DNA of 64,000 nucleotides. It comes from Bryobacterales bacterium. Its GTDB lineage: Bacteria; Acidobacteriota; Terriglobia; Bryobacterales; Bryobacteraceae. The DNA lies in contig JADLDI010000082.1 in the NCBI GenBank assembly GCA_020846745.1, forward strand, positions 1 through 64,000. Direction: 5' to 3'. Positions within the stretch are counted from its first letter, which is position 1. The number at the start of each line of letters is the position of its first letter. The notes under the pieces are model-generated. The model did no database searches and had not been told where the DNA came from. It saw only the letters and a program-made list of their open reading frames with translations. Below are positions 49,302-58,417 of the stretch, piece by piece. Made by a program: the position numbers and the translations under genes.

Positions 49302-50371
49302 AGGGCATCATCCTCCTGTTCCTCAAACAGGTGCGTCACCTGGTAATGCCGGTAAAGCACCGGAATCGCCCACTCGAACGAACGTAGGTCCCCGGCAAGT
49401 TGCAGACGCCCTTCCACCATGGCCCGGTCGATGTCGCCGTCACGCAACAGGCCGCGGTAGAGACCCCCAACAAACGCCGCCACCGTGTTATTCGGAACGG
49501 GTAACTGGTTGGCCACCACGGCAGGAATGCCTTCCCGGATCAACACGGCGGAGAGGACCGCAAAGTCGTCTTCGAACTTGCCGTCCGCCGTCGAGCACGC
49601 CGATAGAACCACCATCCGCAGGCCCAGGCCGGAAACCAGGCGTCCGAACTCAGGAGCCTCCATAAAATCGCCGGCGCGCGTCTTGGGATTTATGAATACC
49701 AACCGCCCCACGCCCTCGGGCGACACATCGCCGTGACCCGAAAAATGGAGGATGTCGAACCGGTTTTCGGCCAGCGCGTCGCGAAACGACTTCTTCGTTG
49801 CGCCGTCCACCACCGTAAACTTAAACCGCTTCGGCAGGTGCTGGCGAAACGCGTACTCAAGCGATGCTTTCACCGATTCAAAGTCGACCGCCACCTGATC
49901 CCGGGGCGACGCGGAAACAAACAGCACCCTAACCGTTGCGTTCAGCGCAATCGCACGCGGCGCCGCATGGCCCTCGGCCGATACAATACGCGCCAGCATC
50001 CGTTCCCGCCGCGGCCCGCACAGGATGCCCGGCTCCTGCATCATCTCCCAGGGCAGGGAAGTCAGAAGCGGATGAGTGGATAGGATCTGCAGCCGCACGT
50101 CCGATTCCGGCAGCCGTTCCCAAAGCTCCTTCACATCGTCACGGACCAGAAATCCAAACAGGTTCTGGCCGAACGCCACGCATTCCTCAGGCGAAGGTAC
50201 AGGAGGTACACCACGGACGGCGCGTTCCAATAGGTCCCGGAACGCATTGAGCGCCTCCGCTTCCCATAGAGGCGCCACCGCTGTCGCGAAATCTCCGTTC
50301 GCGCGTGCCAGAACGAGCGCCGCTTCGGGCGACTTCGTATCCAGCAACGCCAAGTCGAGAACCGGAGCCAT
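49298..50371 (-). CDS. CHAT-domain (caspase-fold) protease
   Basis: A 357-residue protein. The C-terminal two-thirds are a CHAT domain: TVRVLFVSASPRDQVAVDFE, the catalytic His213 in DILHFSGHGDVS and Cys259 in VVLSACSTADGK, and AVVANQLPVPNNTVAAFVGG. The dyad is intact. The N-terminal 140 residues are helical (LDTKSPEAALVLARANGDFA, LWEAEALNAFRDLLERAVRG) and hold no recognised domain; they may be the sensing part. No signal peptide. It is the first gene of the three-gene unit, and TACTCT at 50383-50388 (11 nt before the ATG) may be its -10 box. CHAT proteases activate effectors by cleavage in several immune systems. Confidence 0.9.
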   Translation of the reverse strand: MAPVLDLALLDTKSPEAALVLARANGDFATAVAPLWEAEALNAFRDLLERAVRGVPPVPSPEECVAFGQNLFGFLVRDDVKELWERLPESDVRLQILSTHPLLTSLPWEMMQEPGILCGPRRERMLARIVSAEGHAAPRAIALNATVRVLFVSASPRDQVAVDFESVKASLEYAFRQHLPKRFKFTVVDGATKKSFRDALAENRFDILHFSGHGDVSPEGVGRLVFINPKTRAGDFMEAPEFGRLVSGLGLRMVVLSACSTADGKFEDDFAVLSAVLIREGIPAVVANQLPVPNNTVAAFVGGLYRGLLRDGDIDRAMVEGRLQLAGDLRSFEWAIPVLYRHYQVTHLFEEQEDDAL

Positions 50372-50425
50372 GCTGAATCAAAAGAGTACCGCATTCGCCG
50401 GTCGCGCTTCCAGGAGTGCGCTACT

Positions 50426-50438
50426 GTAAACGGTTTAC
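50426..50438. promoter_or_regulatory. LacI-type operator before rhaT
   Basis: GTAAACGGTTTAC is a 13-bp palindrome with a single central G, embedded in CTACTGTAAACGGTTTACCT, and outer CTAC/GTAG at 50421-50424 and 50442-50445 extend the dyad imperfectly. It resembles operators of LacI/GalR regulators (consensus TGTAAACGNTTACA-like). It lies just upstream of TATAAG (50448-50453) and the AAGGAG ribosome site (50451-50456) of rhaT, and between rhaT and the divergent CHAT unit. A regulator is not encoded nearby. Confidence 0.55.
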
Positions 50439-50461
50439 CTCGTAGCGTATAAGGAGATCGT

Positions 50462-51493
50462 GTGAATCCGATAGTTAGCGCGATTGGCTGGCATATGGTC
50501 GGGGCCCTGTCCGCCGCATCGTTTTATGCTCCCATCGGCAAGGTCCGCAAATGGTCTTGGGAGACCACCTGGGCGGTGGCCGGCATCTTCTCCTGGGTTC
50601 TGTTGCCCATTGGTGTCAGCTTCTTCTTCCTGCCCGATTTCACCGCGTTCTACGCAGGTATCGACTCGAATACCCTGTGGAAGGCCTTCCTGTTCGGTTG
50701 TATGTGGGGCGTGGGCAACGTCAGCTACGGGCTGACGATGCGCTACATGGGCATGGCGCTCGGCATCGGCATCGCCATCGGCACCACCCTGGTGGTGGGT
50801 ACCTTGATGCCGCCGTTCCTGCATGGACAGTTCCTGTTCCTGTTCACCTCGCGCAGCGGATTGATCACGCTCGCCGGTATCCTGGTCGCATTGATTGGTG
50901 TTGCCGTTGTAACGTACGCCGGGCATCAAAAGGAAGTGAAACTCGGTATCTCCGCCGGGCAGATCGACGTAAAGAAAGGTCTGCTGCTGGCTGTGCTCTG
51001 CGGCATCTTCTCCTCAGGTATGTCTTTTGCCATCGACTCCTCTAAACCCATGGAAGCGGCGGCGCTCCAGTTAGGCGTACCGCCTTTGTACGCGGCGCTT
51101 CCGAGCTACGTCGTCATCATGGGCGGCGGAGCGATCGTCAACTTCGCTTACTGCATTACCCGCCTGCTGTTCAAGCACGACCTGTCGTTCCGTGCCGATT
51201 ATTCGCAGCCGGCGGCGACTAACCTGTCCAACTTCCTGCTCGCCGCTACCGGCGGCATTATGTGGTATCTACAGTTCTTCTTCTACGCCTGGGGAGCAGC
51301 CAGCGTTCCGCCTCGCCTGACTTACGTGAATTGGATGCTCCATATGAGCGGCTATGTGCTGTTCGGCGGGTTGGTCGGTCTTGCGCTCGGTGAATGGGCC
51401 AAGGTGGACCGGCGCACGATCGCTATTCTTTGGATCGGGATCGCCATCATCATCCTGGCTGCGAATCTCGTGGGCCTCGGCATGGCCATCTGA
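50462..51493 (+). CDS. rhaT: L-rhamnose:proton symporter
   Basis: A 343-residue membrane protein with about ten helices, starting at GTG with AAGGAG at 50451. The family features of RhaT are present: GWHMVGALSAASFYAPIGKV, KAFLFGCMWGVGNVSYGLTM, GMALGIGIAIGTTLVVGTLM, and CGIFSSGMSFAIDSSKP. It takes up L-rhamnose (or L-lyxose) with protons. It is followed closely by two MR/MLE dehydratase genes on the same strand, which suggests a non-phosphorylating route for deoxy-sugar acids. No RhaA/B/D is nearby. Confidence 0.9.
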   Translation: MNPIVSAIGWHMVGALSAASFYAPIGKVRKWSWETTWAVAGIFSWVLLPIGVSFFFLPDFTAFYAGIDSNTLWKAFLFGCMWGVGNVSYGLTMRYMGMALGIGIAIGTTLVVGTLMPPFLHGQFLFLFTSRSGLITLAGILVALIGVAVVTYAGHQKEVKLGISAGQIDVKKGLLLAVLCGIFSSGMSFAIDSSKPMEAAALQLGVPPLYAALPSYVVIMGGGAIVNFAYCITRLLFKHDLSFRADYSQPAATNLSNFLLAATGGIMWYLQFFFYAWGAASVPPRLTYVNWMLHMSGYVLFGGLVGLALGEWAKVDRRTIAILWIGIAIIILAANLVGLGMAI

Positions 51494-51502
51494 AACGGAC
51501 GA

Positions 51503-51508
51503 TAGAAT
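51503..51508 (+). promoter_or_regulatory. Putative -10 box of the MR/MLE pair
   Basis: TAGAAT ends 9 nt before the ATG at 51518 and no ribosome site is visible, so the mRNA may be leaderless. It would give the dehydratase pair its own promoter within the rhaT unit. Confidence 0.4.
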
Positions 51509-51517
51509 AGTCGCTCG

Positions 51518-52837
51518 ATGACTCGTCGATCGACGTTCCACGCGACAGCGGCCGCTGCCGGCCTTTGGGCGAATGCGGGATACGCGCAAGCCGTGCGTGG
51601 CCTGCCCGCCCTCAAGATCACCAACGTCAAGGTGTTCGGCGTGTGCCCGCCGTTTCCGGGGTTCAACCTCAAGGCGTATACGCGGCTGGTGGTCGTCAAA
51701 GTCGAAACCTCCGAACCGGGCCTGTATGGCGTCGGCTGCGCCACGTTCACGTTCCGGCCGGAAGCGGTGATGGCAGCGATCGAGCAATCGATCAAGCCGT
51801 TCGTGATAGGCAAAGATCCCGAGCTGATCGAAGACCTGTGGTACGCGATGAATGCCAGTTCCCTCTGGCGTAGCGGCCCGGTGCTGCACAACGCGATCAG
51901 CGGCATCGACATGGCGTTATGGGATATCCAAGGCAAGCGCGCGCGCATGCCCCTCTACGATCTGCTGGGCGGCCGGATGCGCGCCGCGGCCCAATGCTAT
52001 GCCCATGCCGCCGGGCGCGATGCGTCGGAGTGCGCCGAGTCGGTCCGGAAGCTGATGGCGGAAGGCTATAAGCACATCCGCATCGAACTGTCGGACACGA
52101 CTGTTCCCGCAACAGACGCCACGATGACCGCGGCCACCCGCGGATTGCCCACGGCGGCGATGCAGAATAGCGGCCGCTACCTGCGCGAAACGCCCAAGCT
52201 GTTCGCCCACATCCGCAAGGCCTGTGGAGACGAGGTGGAACTTCTGCACGATATCCACGGCGAACTGCACCCGGCCGAGTGCATCGACATGATCAAGCGC
52301 ATTGAGCCCTACCGGCCGTACTTCATCGAAGACCCGTTCTATCCCGAAGAAATCGGGTTCATGACGCGCCTGCGCCAGGCGACCACGGTACCGATCGCCA
52401 TCGGCGAAAAGTTCGTGAATAACCACGAGTATGTCGGCCTCATCGCAGATCGGTTGATCGACTTCATCCGTGTCCACCAATCCTATATAGGCGGCATCAC
52501 GCGGGCACGTCGGCTGGCGGTGCTGTGCGAGTGGCACGGTGTGCGGACCGCCTGGCATGCCCCGCGCGACACATCGCCGGTCGGCCACGCCGCCAACGCT
52601 CACCTCGACCTGGCCGTCCCGAACTTCGGGATTCAGGAGCGGATCGTCTTCGGCGACACCGTAGAAGAGATCTTTCCCGGCTGCCCCAAGATCAAGGACG
52701 GCATGATGACCGTCACCGGCGCGCCGGGCCTGGGCATTGATATCAACGAGAAACTGGCCGCGCGCTTCCCATTGCCCGATGAACCCGGTAACTTCGGTCC
52801 CAAGCGGCGGCCCGAAGGTGGAGTAGTGGAGAACTGA
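51518..52837 (+). CDS. Enolase-superfamily dehydratase (MR/MLE, RspA/ManD-like), Tat-exported
   Basis: A 439-residue protein. A Tat-like signal (MTRRSTFHATAAAAGLWANA then GYAQA) precedes the N-terminal capping domain (KITNVKVFGVCPPFPG) and the barrel: ELLHDIHGELHPAECID and FIEDPFYPEEIGFM hold the metal-ligand Asp/Glu, VPIAIGEKF the third, and FIRVHQSYIGGITRARRLA plus GVRTAWHAPRDTSPVGHA the active-site end. It is nearest to the RspA/D-mannonate-dehydratase group, which removes water from sugar acids. It is a paralogue of the gene immediately downstream. Confidence 0.88.
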   Translation: MTRRSTFHATAAAAGLWANAGYAQAVRGLPALKITNVKVFGVCPPFPGFNLKAYTRLVVVKVETSEPGLYGVGCATFTFRPEAVMAAIEQSIKPFVIGKDPELIEDLWYAMNASSLWRSGPVLHNAISGIDMALWDIQGKRARMPLYDLLGGRMRAAAQCYAHAAGRDASECAESVRKLMAEGYKHIRIELSDTTVPATDATMTAATRGLPTAAMQNSGRYLRETPKLFAHIRKACGDEVELLHDIHGELHPAECIDMIKRIEPYRPYFIEDPFYPEEIGFMTRLRQATTVPIAIGEKFVNNHEYVGLIADRLIDFIRVHQSYIGGITRARRLAVLCEWHGVRTAWHAPRDTSPVGHAANAHLDLAVPNFGIQERIVFGDTVEEIFPGCPKIKDGMMTVTGAPGLGIDINEKLAARFPLPDEPGNFGPKRRPEGGVVEN

Positions 52838-52841
52838 CACG

Positions 52842-54155
52842 ATGAATCGCCGCAGCCTGTTCGCACTACCCTCCGCTGCACTGGCCCAAACCTATTCGAA
52901 CGCCACGCGCGGCCTGCCACCGCTGAAGATCGCAGATGTCAAGGTGATCACTACCAACCCGCCCTATGCCGATGGCAGTATCTCGACGATGCAGCGGTTG
53001 GTCATCGCCAAGGTGGAAACCAGCGAGCCGGGCCTCTATGGACTCGGTTGCGCCTCGTTCGTCTTTCGCCCGGGGGCGGTAAAGACTTACATCGAGAAGT
53101 ATTTGAGGCCGTTTGTGATCGGTAAGGACCCTGCGATGGTCGAGGACATGTATCATTCGATGCACGCGAGCGGCCTGTGGCGCGGCGGCCCCGTGGAGAA
53201 CTATGCGATTGCCGGTATCGACATCGCCTTGTGGGACATTAAAGCCAAGCGCGCCAACATGCCGCTTTACCAATTACTGGGCGGTAAGACTCGCGGCGCG
53301 GTGGAGTGCTATGGCGACGCCGGTGGCAACACCGGTGAGGAGATGGCGGAAAGCGTCCAGAAGGCGATGTCGCGCGGCTACAAACATGTGCGCATGAACT
53401 ACCGCCAGGGCAAGCTGGAACCTTCACCCGGCATCGAAGGCATGCCGATGGGCAACGCACTCGGCACAGGCGCGGTGATCGATCCCGACGAGTGGTGCCG
53501 CGAGATACCACGCATCTTTGAGCACGTCCGCAAGGTGGTGGGCGACAAAGTCGAACTGATGCAGCACTTACACGGCCAGTTACCGCCGATCACTACGATC
53601 CAGATCGTCAAGCGCCTGGAACCGTTCCGCCCGTACTTTTTCGAAGATCCTTTCTATCCCGAGGACATCGCCTATCTAAAGGTGCTTCGCCCGCAGACGA
53701 GCGTTCCGATTGCCATCGGCGAGAAGTTCGCGAACCGGCACGACTATGCGGGGCTGATCCGGGAACGTTTGATGGACTTCATCCGGATTCACATCCCGAC
53801 TATCGGCGGATTGACCATGGCCTGGAAAACCGCTTGTTTGGGCGAATGGTTCAACGTCCGTACGGCATGGCACGCACCCGGCGACCTGTCTCCTGTCGGC
53901 CATGCGGTAAACGGCCATCTAGACCTCGCTTCGCCCAACTTTGGTATTCAGGAGGGCGCGTTCATCCAGGGCGACGTCGTACGCGAAATTTTCCCCGGCA
54001 CCCCGGTGATCAGGAACGGGTACCTCTATGTGCCGGACTCTCCGGGTCACGGTGTCACGATCAATGAGCGTGCGGCGGCCCGGTATCCATGTTCTCTGGA
54101 AGGCGGAAACTTCGGACCGAAGCGGTTTCCGAACGGGTCGATTGTGAGCAACTAA
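52842..54155 (+). CDS. Second enolase-superfamily dehydratase, paralogue of the preceding gene
   Basis: A 437-residue protein starting 4 bp after its paralogue. A shorter signal-like start (MNRRSLFALPSAALAQTYS), then the same domain order: SEPGLYGLGCASFVFRPGAV, IAGIDIALWDIKAKRANMPL, VELMQHLHGQLPPITTIQIV, YFFEDPFYPEDIAYLK, VPIAIGEKFANRHDYAGL and VRTAWHAPGDLSPVGHAVN. The first metal ligand region is QHLHGQL, where the first copy has HDIHGEL, so Asp is replaced by Leu and one of the two may have shifted chemistry. Together they probably process different epimers of one sugar acid. Confidence 0.86.
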   Translation: MNRRSLFALPSAALAQTYSNATRGLPPLKIADVKVITTNPPYADGSISTMQRLVIAKVETSEPGLYGLGCASFVFRPGAVKTYIEKYLRPFVIGKDPAMVEDMYHSMHASGLWRGGPVENYAIAGIDIALWDIKAKRANMPLYQLLGGKTRGAVECYGDAGGNTGEEMAESVQKAMSRGYKHVRMNYRQGKLEPSPGIEGMPMGNALGTGAVIDPDEWCREIPRIFEHVRKVVGDKVELMQHLHGQLPPITTIQIVKRLEPFRPYFFEDPFYPEDIAYLKVLRPQTSVPIAIGEKFANRHDYAGLIRERLMDFIRIHIPTIGGLTMAWKTACLGEWFNVRTAWHAPGDLSPVGHAVNGHLDLASPNFGIQEGAFIQGDVVREIFPGTPVIRNGYLYVPDSPGHGVTINERAAARYPCSLEGGNFGPKRFPNGSIVSN

Positions 54156-54160
54156 CTGAC

Positions 54161-56134
54161 TTACTGTTTAATCAATTCAACGATCGGCGATTCGTCGGGC
54201 TCGCCGGGCTTCCGGTACCGGTATGGCGACGGCAAGGCTACTTCCCGTTCCATCCAGTCCGTCGGGTTCGTCCAGATTACTGTCCGCTTGCCCACGGCAC
54301 GCACAGCGTCGGGCAAGTCCCAATGCAGCAGCAGGCCCGGCAGCAAGGCATCAAACAGATTGGTGTGCAAAGGCCGCTCCAGCGCATCTGCGTAGCTATA
54401 TGGTGTGCCGTCAATCCAGAGGCCGGCGATGCGTTCATCGGCGACTGCCGCGAGCAGTGCCCAAATCCCTTTGACGCCTCGTCCGACCAGGTAAATGGAC
54501 TTGGGGTCGACTTGCTCATGCGTCGCCAACACATCAAGCCCGCGCAGGATGTCGTGCGAACGTTCGGCCGCCAGGTTGCCTCCAATTGCGTCTGAGCGCA
54601 GGTTCACCAGCCAATTTCCAAGATACGGTCGCTCGTCGTTGGTGGCCGGCGAGTCGCGAGGCTCGATTTCCAGCGCCACCATGCCGCGCCCGGAAATCTT
54701 TGCCGCAAGCTGTGAAGTAGACGGGTCGGCCACGATGAGCAGTGCGGGTCTCCGGGCCTGCTTTGCGGCAGGTAAATGCCATGTGCCCCGAATGAAAAGC
54801 CCAGGCTCCGTCTCAATCCGAATGTGGTTCCCATCCGCTTCCGTATGGACGGCACGGCCGCCGGTAACGATCCCGCGCCGATGTAACTCGCCAACCAATT
54901 CCGCGGCGGGCCGTGGTGATCGCCGGGCCAAATACTCAGCCGAGATCACCTGGTGCAGCTTGCGGCTGTGCGGCTCTTCCTGCACCTGGCCGGACCGGGT
55001 AACGACCAGTTCCTGGTCGGAGTAGAGCGGAACATCCTGTTCCTTTGCATCTCCTTCACCGTTTCTTAGCCACCGAAGCATCCACGCGTAAATCTCCTGC
55101 CGTGTTTCGAGCGGTGTTCCGTGCGGACCTGGACCGACGAAGTACCGTACCCGATCGGCCGCGCCGTACAGTTCATAAAATCGGCGTACTTCGTCATAGA
55201 CGATCTTCACCCCCGGCGGTGTAAAGAAGTCTCCTTCCGTGGCGAGGATCAGCCACGGAGCCGGCGCCGCAGCCTCCAGGAAATCCGCGTGGTCCAATCC
55301 GGACGACAGGAACCGTGGCAGGCTCATCTCGGAATCGGGGAAGGCGCCCGTGTATAGCAGTCGCAACGAGTTCAGGTAGCAGGCGGGCGCCGCTGCCTTC
55401 ACCCGATCGTCAAACGCGGTAATCAGCGTGGTGACATTCCCGCCGCCTGAGCATCCTGCTACACCAAGCCGGTTCGCATCGACATCCGGGCGCGAAGCAA
55501 GATAGTCCAGCGATCGTTTTGCATCCCAGATGAAATAGCGTGCCACGCTCAAGCCGATCAGATTCGCCTGCGCACCTGCCTGTAAGTGCTCGTTCGCGCA
55601 ACAGCCACCTGCATGTTTGCGCTTCTCCGGATCGAGCGCCTGGATTCGTTCGCCCAGCCCGATCGGATCGTATACGAGCGCGACGAAGCCCTTTGCGGCC
55701 AGATTCGCACCGATCCGGTGGTTCTCTGTCTTGCCCGTGGTTGTGTGGCCCGTCGGTAATAACACGGCCGGATAGCTGCCGGGTTGGTTCGGACGATACA
55801 CGTTACCGGTAACATAAAATCCCGGCAGCGACTCATAAATCACTTTCTCCAAGCTGTAAGCGTTGTTTGTGAACAGTTGGGTGACTCGGGCGTTTAGGGG
55901 TCCGTTGTAGTAAGGCAGCCCACCGACCAATTGGTTCAGTTTCGCGCGTACCTGCTCCCGGCGACGTTCTGCCTCCGCTTTCGTGCGTATCGCCCCGATT
56001 GTCTTATCGCGCTCGTCCAGAAACTTCTGCGCGCGGCCATTCATCCACTCCAGCAGCGGGTCCGGGTCCGCGGAAGCAGCAAAGTAACCAGAAATGGCAA
56101 AAGCCAGAGCCACGAACCGGCAGCCAGACTGCAT
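54161..56134 (-). CDS. Exported double-domain alpha/beta hydrolase (acetyl-xylan-esterase-like)
   Basis: 657 residues from the ATG at 56134, where a signal peptide starts (MQSGCRFVALAFAISGYFAA); a longer TTG frame reaches 56230. Domain 1 (to about residue 400) has PAVLLPTGHTTTGKTENHR, GFVALVYDPIGLGERIQ, the nucleophile in RLGVAGCSGGGNVTTLITAF and the His region YFVGPGPHGTPLETRQ. Domain 2 (about 430-650) repeats the fold but its elbow reads YLVGRGVKGIWALLAA, with Gly in place of Ser, so it is probably inactive. It may deacetylate polysaccharides. It overlaps no neighbour but its promoter abuts that of the GH2 gene. Confidence 0.85.
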   Translation of the reverse strand: MQSGCRFVALAFAISGYFAASADPDPLLEWMNGRAQKFLDERDKTIGAIRTKAEAERRREQVRAKLNQLVGGLPYYNGPLNARVTQLFTNNAYSLEKVIYESLPGFYVTGNVYRPNQPGSYPAVLLPTGHTTTGKTENHRIGANLAAKGFVALVYDPIGLGERIQALDPEKRKHAGGCCANEHLQAGAQANLIGLSVARYFIWDAKRSLDYLASRPDVDANRLGVAGCSGGGNVTTLITAFDDRVKAAAPACYLNSLRLLYTGAFPDSEMSLPRFLSSGLDHADFLEAAAPAPWLILATEGDFFTPPGVKIVYDEVRRFYELYGAADRVRYFVGPGPHGTPLETRQEIYAWMLRWLRNGEGDAKEQDVPLYSDQELVVTRSGQVQEEPHSRKLHQVISAEYLARRSPRPAAELVGELHRRGIVTGGRAVHTEADGNHIRIETEPGLFIRGTWHLPAAKQARRPALLIVADPSTSQLAAKISGRGMVALEIEPRDSPATNDERPYLGNWLVNLRSDAIGGNLAAERSHDILRGLDVLATHEQVDPKSIYLVGRGVKGIWALLAAVADERIAGLWIDGTPYSYADALERPLHTNLFDALLPGLLLHWDLPDAVRAVGKRTVIWTNPTDWMEREVALPSPYRYRKPGEPDESPIVELIKQ

Positions 56135-56236
56135 CCCGCTATTGTGCCATCGACCGAAGTCATTGCTGCCGAACTCCCCGGCGGCTTGCCCGACCGGCCA
56201 CTTAGCCCGTTCTTTGCTATAAGTAAACAAACAGCT

Positions 56237-58354
56237 ATGAAAATCCTGTTATTCGCGTTCGCCGCACTGCCGCTATCGGCCGCTAGAAGCACCGTGTCGC
56301 TTGATGGCGAATGGATGGTGGCGGAGTCGAAATCGGCCGCGCCGCCTGACACGTCAGCTTACACGCGCCGCGCGCCGGTTCCCGGGTTGGCCAACCTGGC
56401 CCAGCCTGCGCTGCCGGATGTCGACCAGTTCGATTCGCGGGAGTTCATCGCGGTATCGATTCGCGAAAAACGGTTGCCGGAATCGGCGCGGGTCACCGTC
56501 GCCGGAGTGACGCGCCAGCAGCGCGATTACCTATGGTTCCGGCGCACGTTTCGTGCTCCGGCGGCCACACCGGCAGCGATTCTGAAGGTTGGTAAGGCGC
56601 AATTCGGGACGGCGGTTTGGCTGAATGGCGCGAAGGTGGGCGAACATTTGGGATGTTTCACGGCTGGATTCTTCGATCTGCGCGGCGGGATCAAACCGGG
56701 CGCGGAGAACGAGTTGGTGATCCGCATCGGCGCACATCCGAACATGGTGCCGGTGTGGGCGCCGGCGGGCACGGACTTTGAAAAGTATAAGTGGACGCCG
56801 GGTATTTACGACTCAGTATCGGTGGCGTTCTCGGGCCTACCGGTTATAGAGGCAGTGCAAGTGGCTCCGCGGCCGGCTAAATCGTCCGCAACGGTCCAGA
56901 CACAGCTTTACAACCCCGGCAACACACCAGTCGAGTTCACGCTGCGGCATACGGTCGGGAACGCCACAGCGGGTGGGGCCTTCACCTTGAACGCCCGAGA
57001 GCGGCGCATGTTGGTGCACTCAATTGCTATCCCGAACGCGCATCTGTGGACACCGGAAGATCCGTTCTTATACACGGTCAACACGACCGCGGGCGGCGAT
57101 TCGGTTGCGACTCGGTTCGGCATGCGCGAGTTCCGGTTTGATACCGCCACAAAGCGGGCGTATCTCAACGGGAAGCTGTATTTCCTTCGGGGTTCCAATA
57201 TTACATTGCACCGGTTCTTCGAAGATCCACAGTGTAAGCGCCTGCCGTGGGACCGCGCGTGGGTGCGCAAACTGCTGGTCGACCATTCGAAGAGAATGAA
57301 CTGGAACTCGTACCGGTTCTGTATTGGTCCGGTGCCGGATATGTGGCTGGATATTGCGGATGAAGCCGGGTTGCTGGTACAGAACGAGTTCTTCATCTGG
57401 AACGGCCGCGAGTACTTTCCGCCGTATAAGACTGAGGAGTTATTAGCACAATACGCCGAGTGGATTCGCGACAATGCAAACCATCCGAGCGTAGCCATCT
57501 GGGATTCGAATAACGAGACGGACGCTCCGATTCTTCGCGATGTAGTTATCCCGGCCATGCGAAAGCTGGACCTGTCGAACCGGCCTTGGGAGAACGGGTA
57601 CGGCATACCGTCGGGTTATGACGATCCGGTGGAAGACCATCCATACGTCTTCAACAATGTGTACTCCGGCCGGGATTTCCAGATGGTGAATCTCGAAAAG
57701 ATGACGGGCGCTAAGACGACGAACGCTGGCCATCCATCAGGGCATGCGGTGATCGCGAACGAGTATGGATGGCTGTGGCTCAACCGCGACGGATCGCCGA
57801 CACGGTTAACCGAAAAGGTGTACGAGTATCTGCTTGGTCCGAGCTCGACCGCGCAGCAGCGATTTGAGTTATATGCCTACTACCTGGCAGGATTGACGGA
57901 GTTTTGGCGAGCACACCGCAACTTTGCCGGAGTGCTGCACTTCACGACGCTGACCTGCAGTTATCCGGGTGTAAAGACTTCAGATCACTTTCGGGATGTG
58001 ACCCGGTTGGAAATGGAGCCGAACTTCGCCGATTGGGTGAGGGAGTCTTTCAAACCTCTTGGACTGTACATTAATTTCTGGCAACCGACGTTAAAACCGG
58101 CGGAGAGCCGCGTGTTCCCGGTGATGATGGTGAACGACGAACCGCGGCCGATTGCGGGGAAGCTTACAGTCAGATTCGAACCGGGCGGGCACAAAACTGA
58201 ACAACCGTTCGAACTGCCGGCCTACGGGCAACATACATGGAACGTGACTCTGGCGGCTCCGGCGCAAGCGGGAACCTATTTGTTGCGCGCCGAAGCACTG
58301 GAAGCAGGTAAGACCGAGCCGACGCTATCAAGGCGAAAGGTAGAGGTGCGGTAG
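56237..58354 (+). CDS. Glycoside hydrolase family 2-type enzyme, exported
   Basis: 705 residues from the ATG at 56237, with a signal peptide (MKILLFAFAALPLSAARS); upstream frame is non-homologous. TGCTATAAG at 56216-56223 is an extended -10. The fold is GH2: jelly-roll (RQQRDYLWFRRTFRAP, GTAVWLNGAKVGEHLG), Ig-like domain, then a TIM barrel with LRGSNITLHRFFEDP, WNSYRFCIGPVPDMWLDIAD, acid/base Glu in SVAIWDSNNETDAPI and probably a second Glu in VIANEYGWLWLNRDG. It removes beta-linked sugars (galactose, mannose or glucuronate) from oligosaccharides; which is not clear. Confidence 0.87.
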   Translation: MKILLFAFAALPLSAARSTVSLDGEWMVAESKSAAPPDTSAYTRRAPVPGLANLAQPALPDVDQFDSREFIAVSIREKRLPESARVTVAGVTRQQRDYLWFRRTFRAPAATPAAILKVGKAQFGTAVWLNGAKVGEHLGCFTAGFFDLRGGIKPGAENELVIRIGAHPNMVPVWAPAGTDFEKYKWTPGIYDSVSVAFSGLPVIEAVQVAPRPAKSSATVQTQLYNPGNTPVEFTLRHTVGNATAGGAFTLNARERRMLVHSIAIPNAHLWTPEDPFLYTVNTTAGGDSVATRFGMREFRFDTATKRAYLNGKLYFLRGSNITLHRFFEDPQCKRLPWDRAWVRKLLVDHSKRMNWNSYRFCIGPVPDMWLDIADEAGLLVQNEFFIWNGREYFPPYKTEELLAQYAEWIRDNANHPSVAIWDSNNETDAPILRDVVIPAMRKLDLSNRPWENGYGIPSGYDDPVEDHPYVFNNVYSGRDFQMVNLEKMTGAKTTNAGHPSGHAVIANEYGWLWLNRDGSPTRLTEKVYEYLLGPSSTAQQRFELYAYYLAGLTEFWRAHRNFAGVLHFTTLTCSYPGVKTSDHFRDVTRLEMEPNFADWVRESFKPLGLYINFWQPTLKPAESRVFPVMMVNDEPRPIAGKLTVRFEPGGHKTEQPFELPAYGQHTWNVTLAAPAQAGTYLLRAEALEAGKTEPTLSRRKVEVR

Positions 58355-58417
58355 GTACCTACCAGCGCTGCGGATTTATTTGGTGTGGCGTTCGGACCTA
58401 GGGTATAAACGGGAGGA

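Noticed and set aside
47494..50371. Calling the CHAT-lipase unit a known gasdermin or Craspase system
   Set aside because: There is no gasdermin-like gene, no TPR-CHAT fusion, no Cas gene and no CRISPR array nearby.
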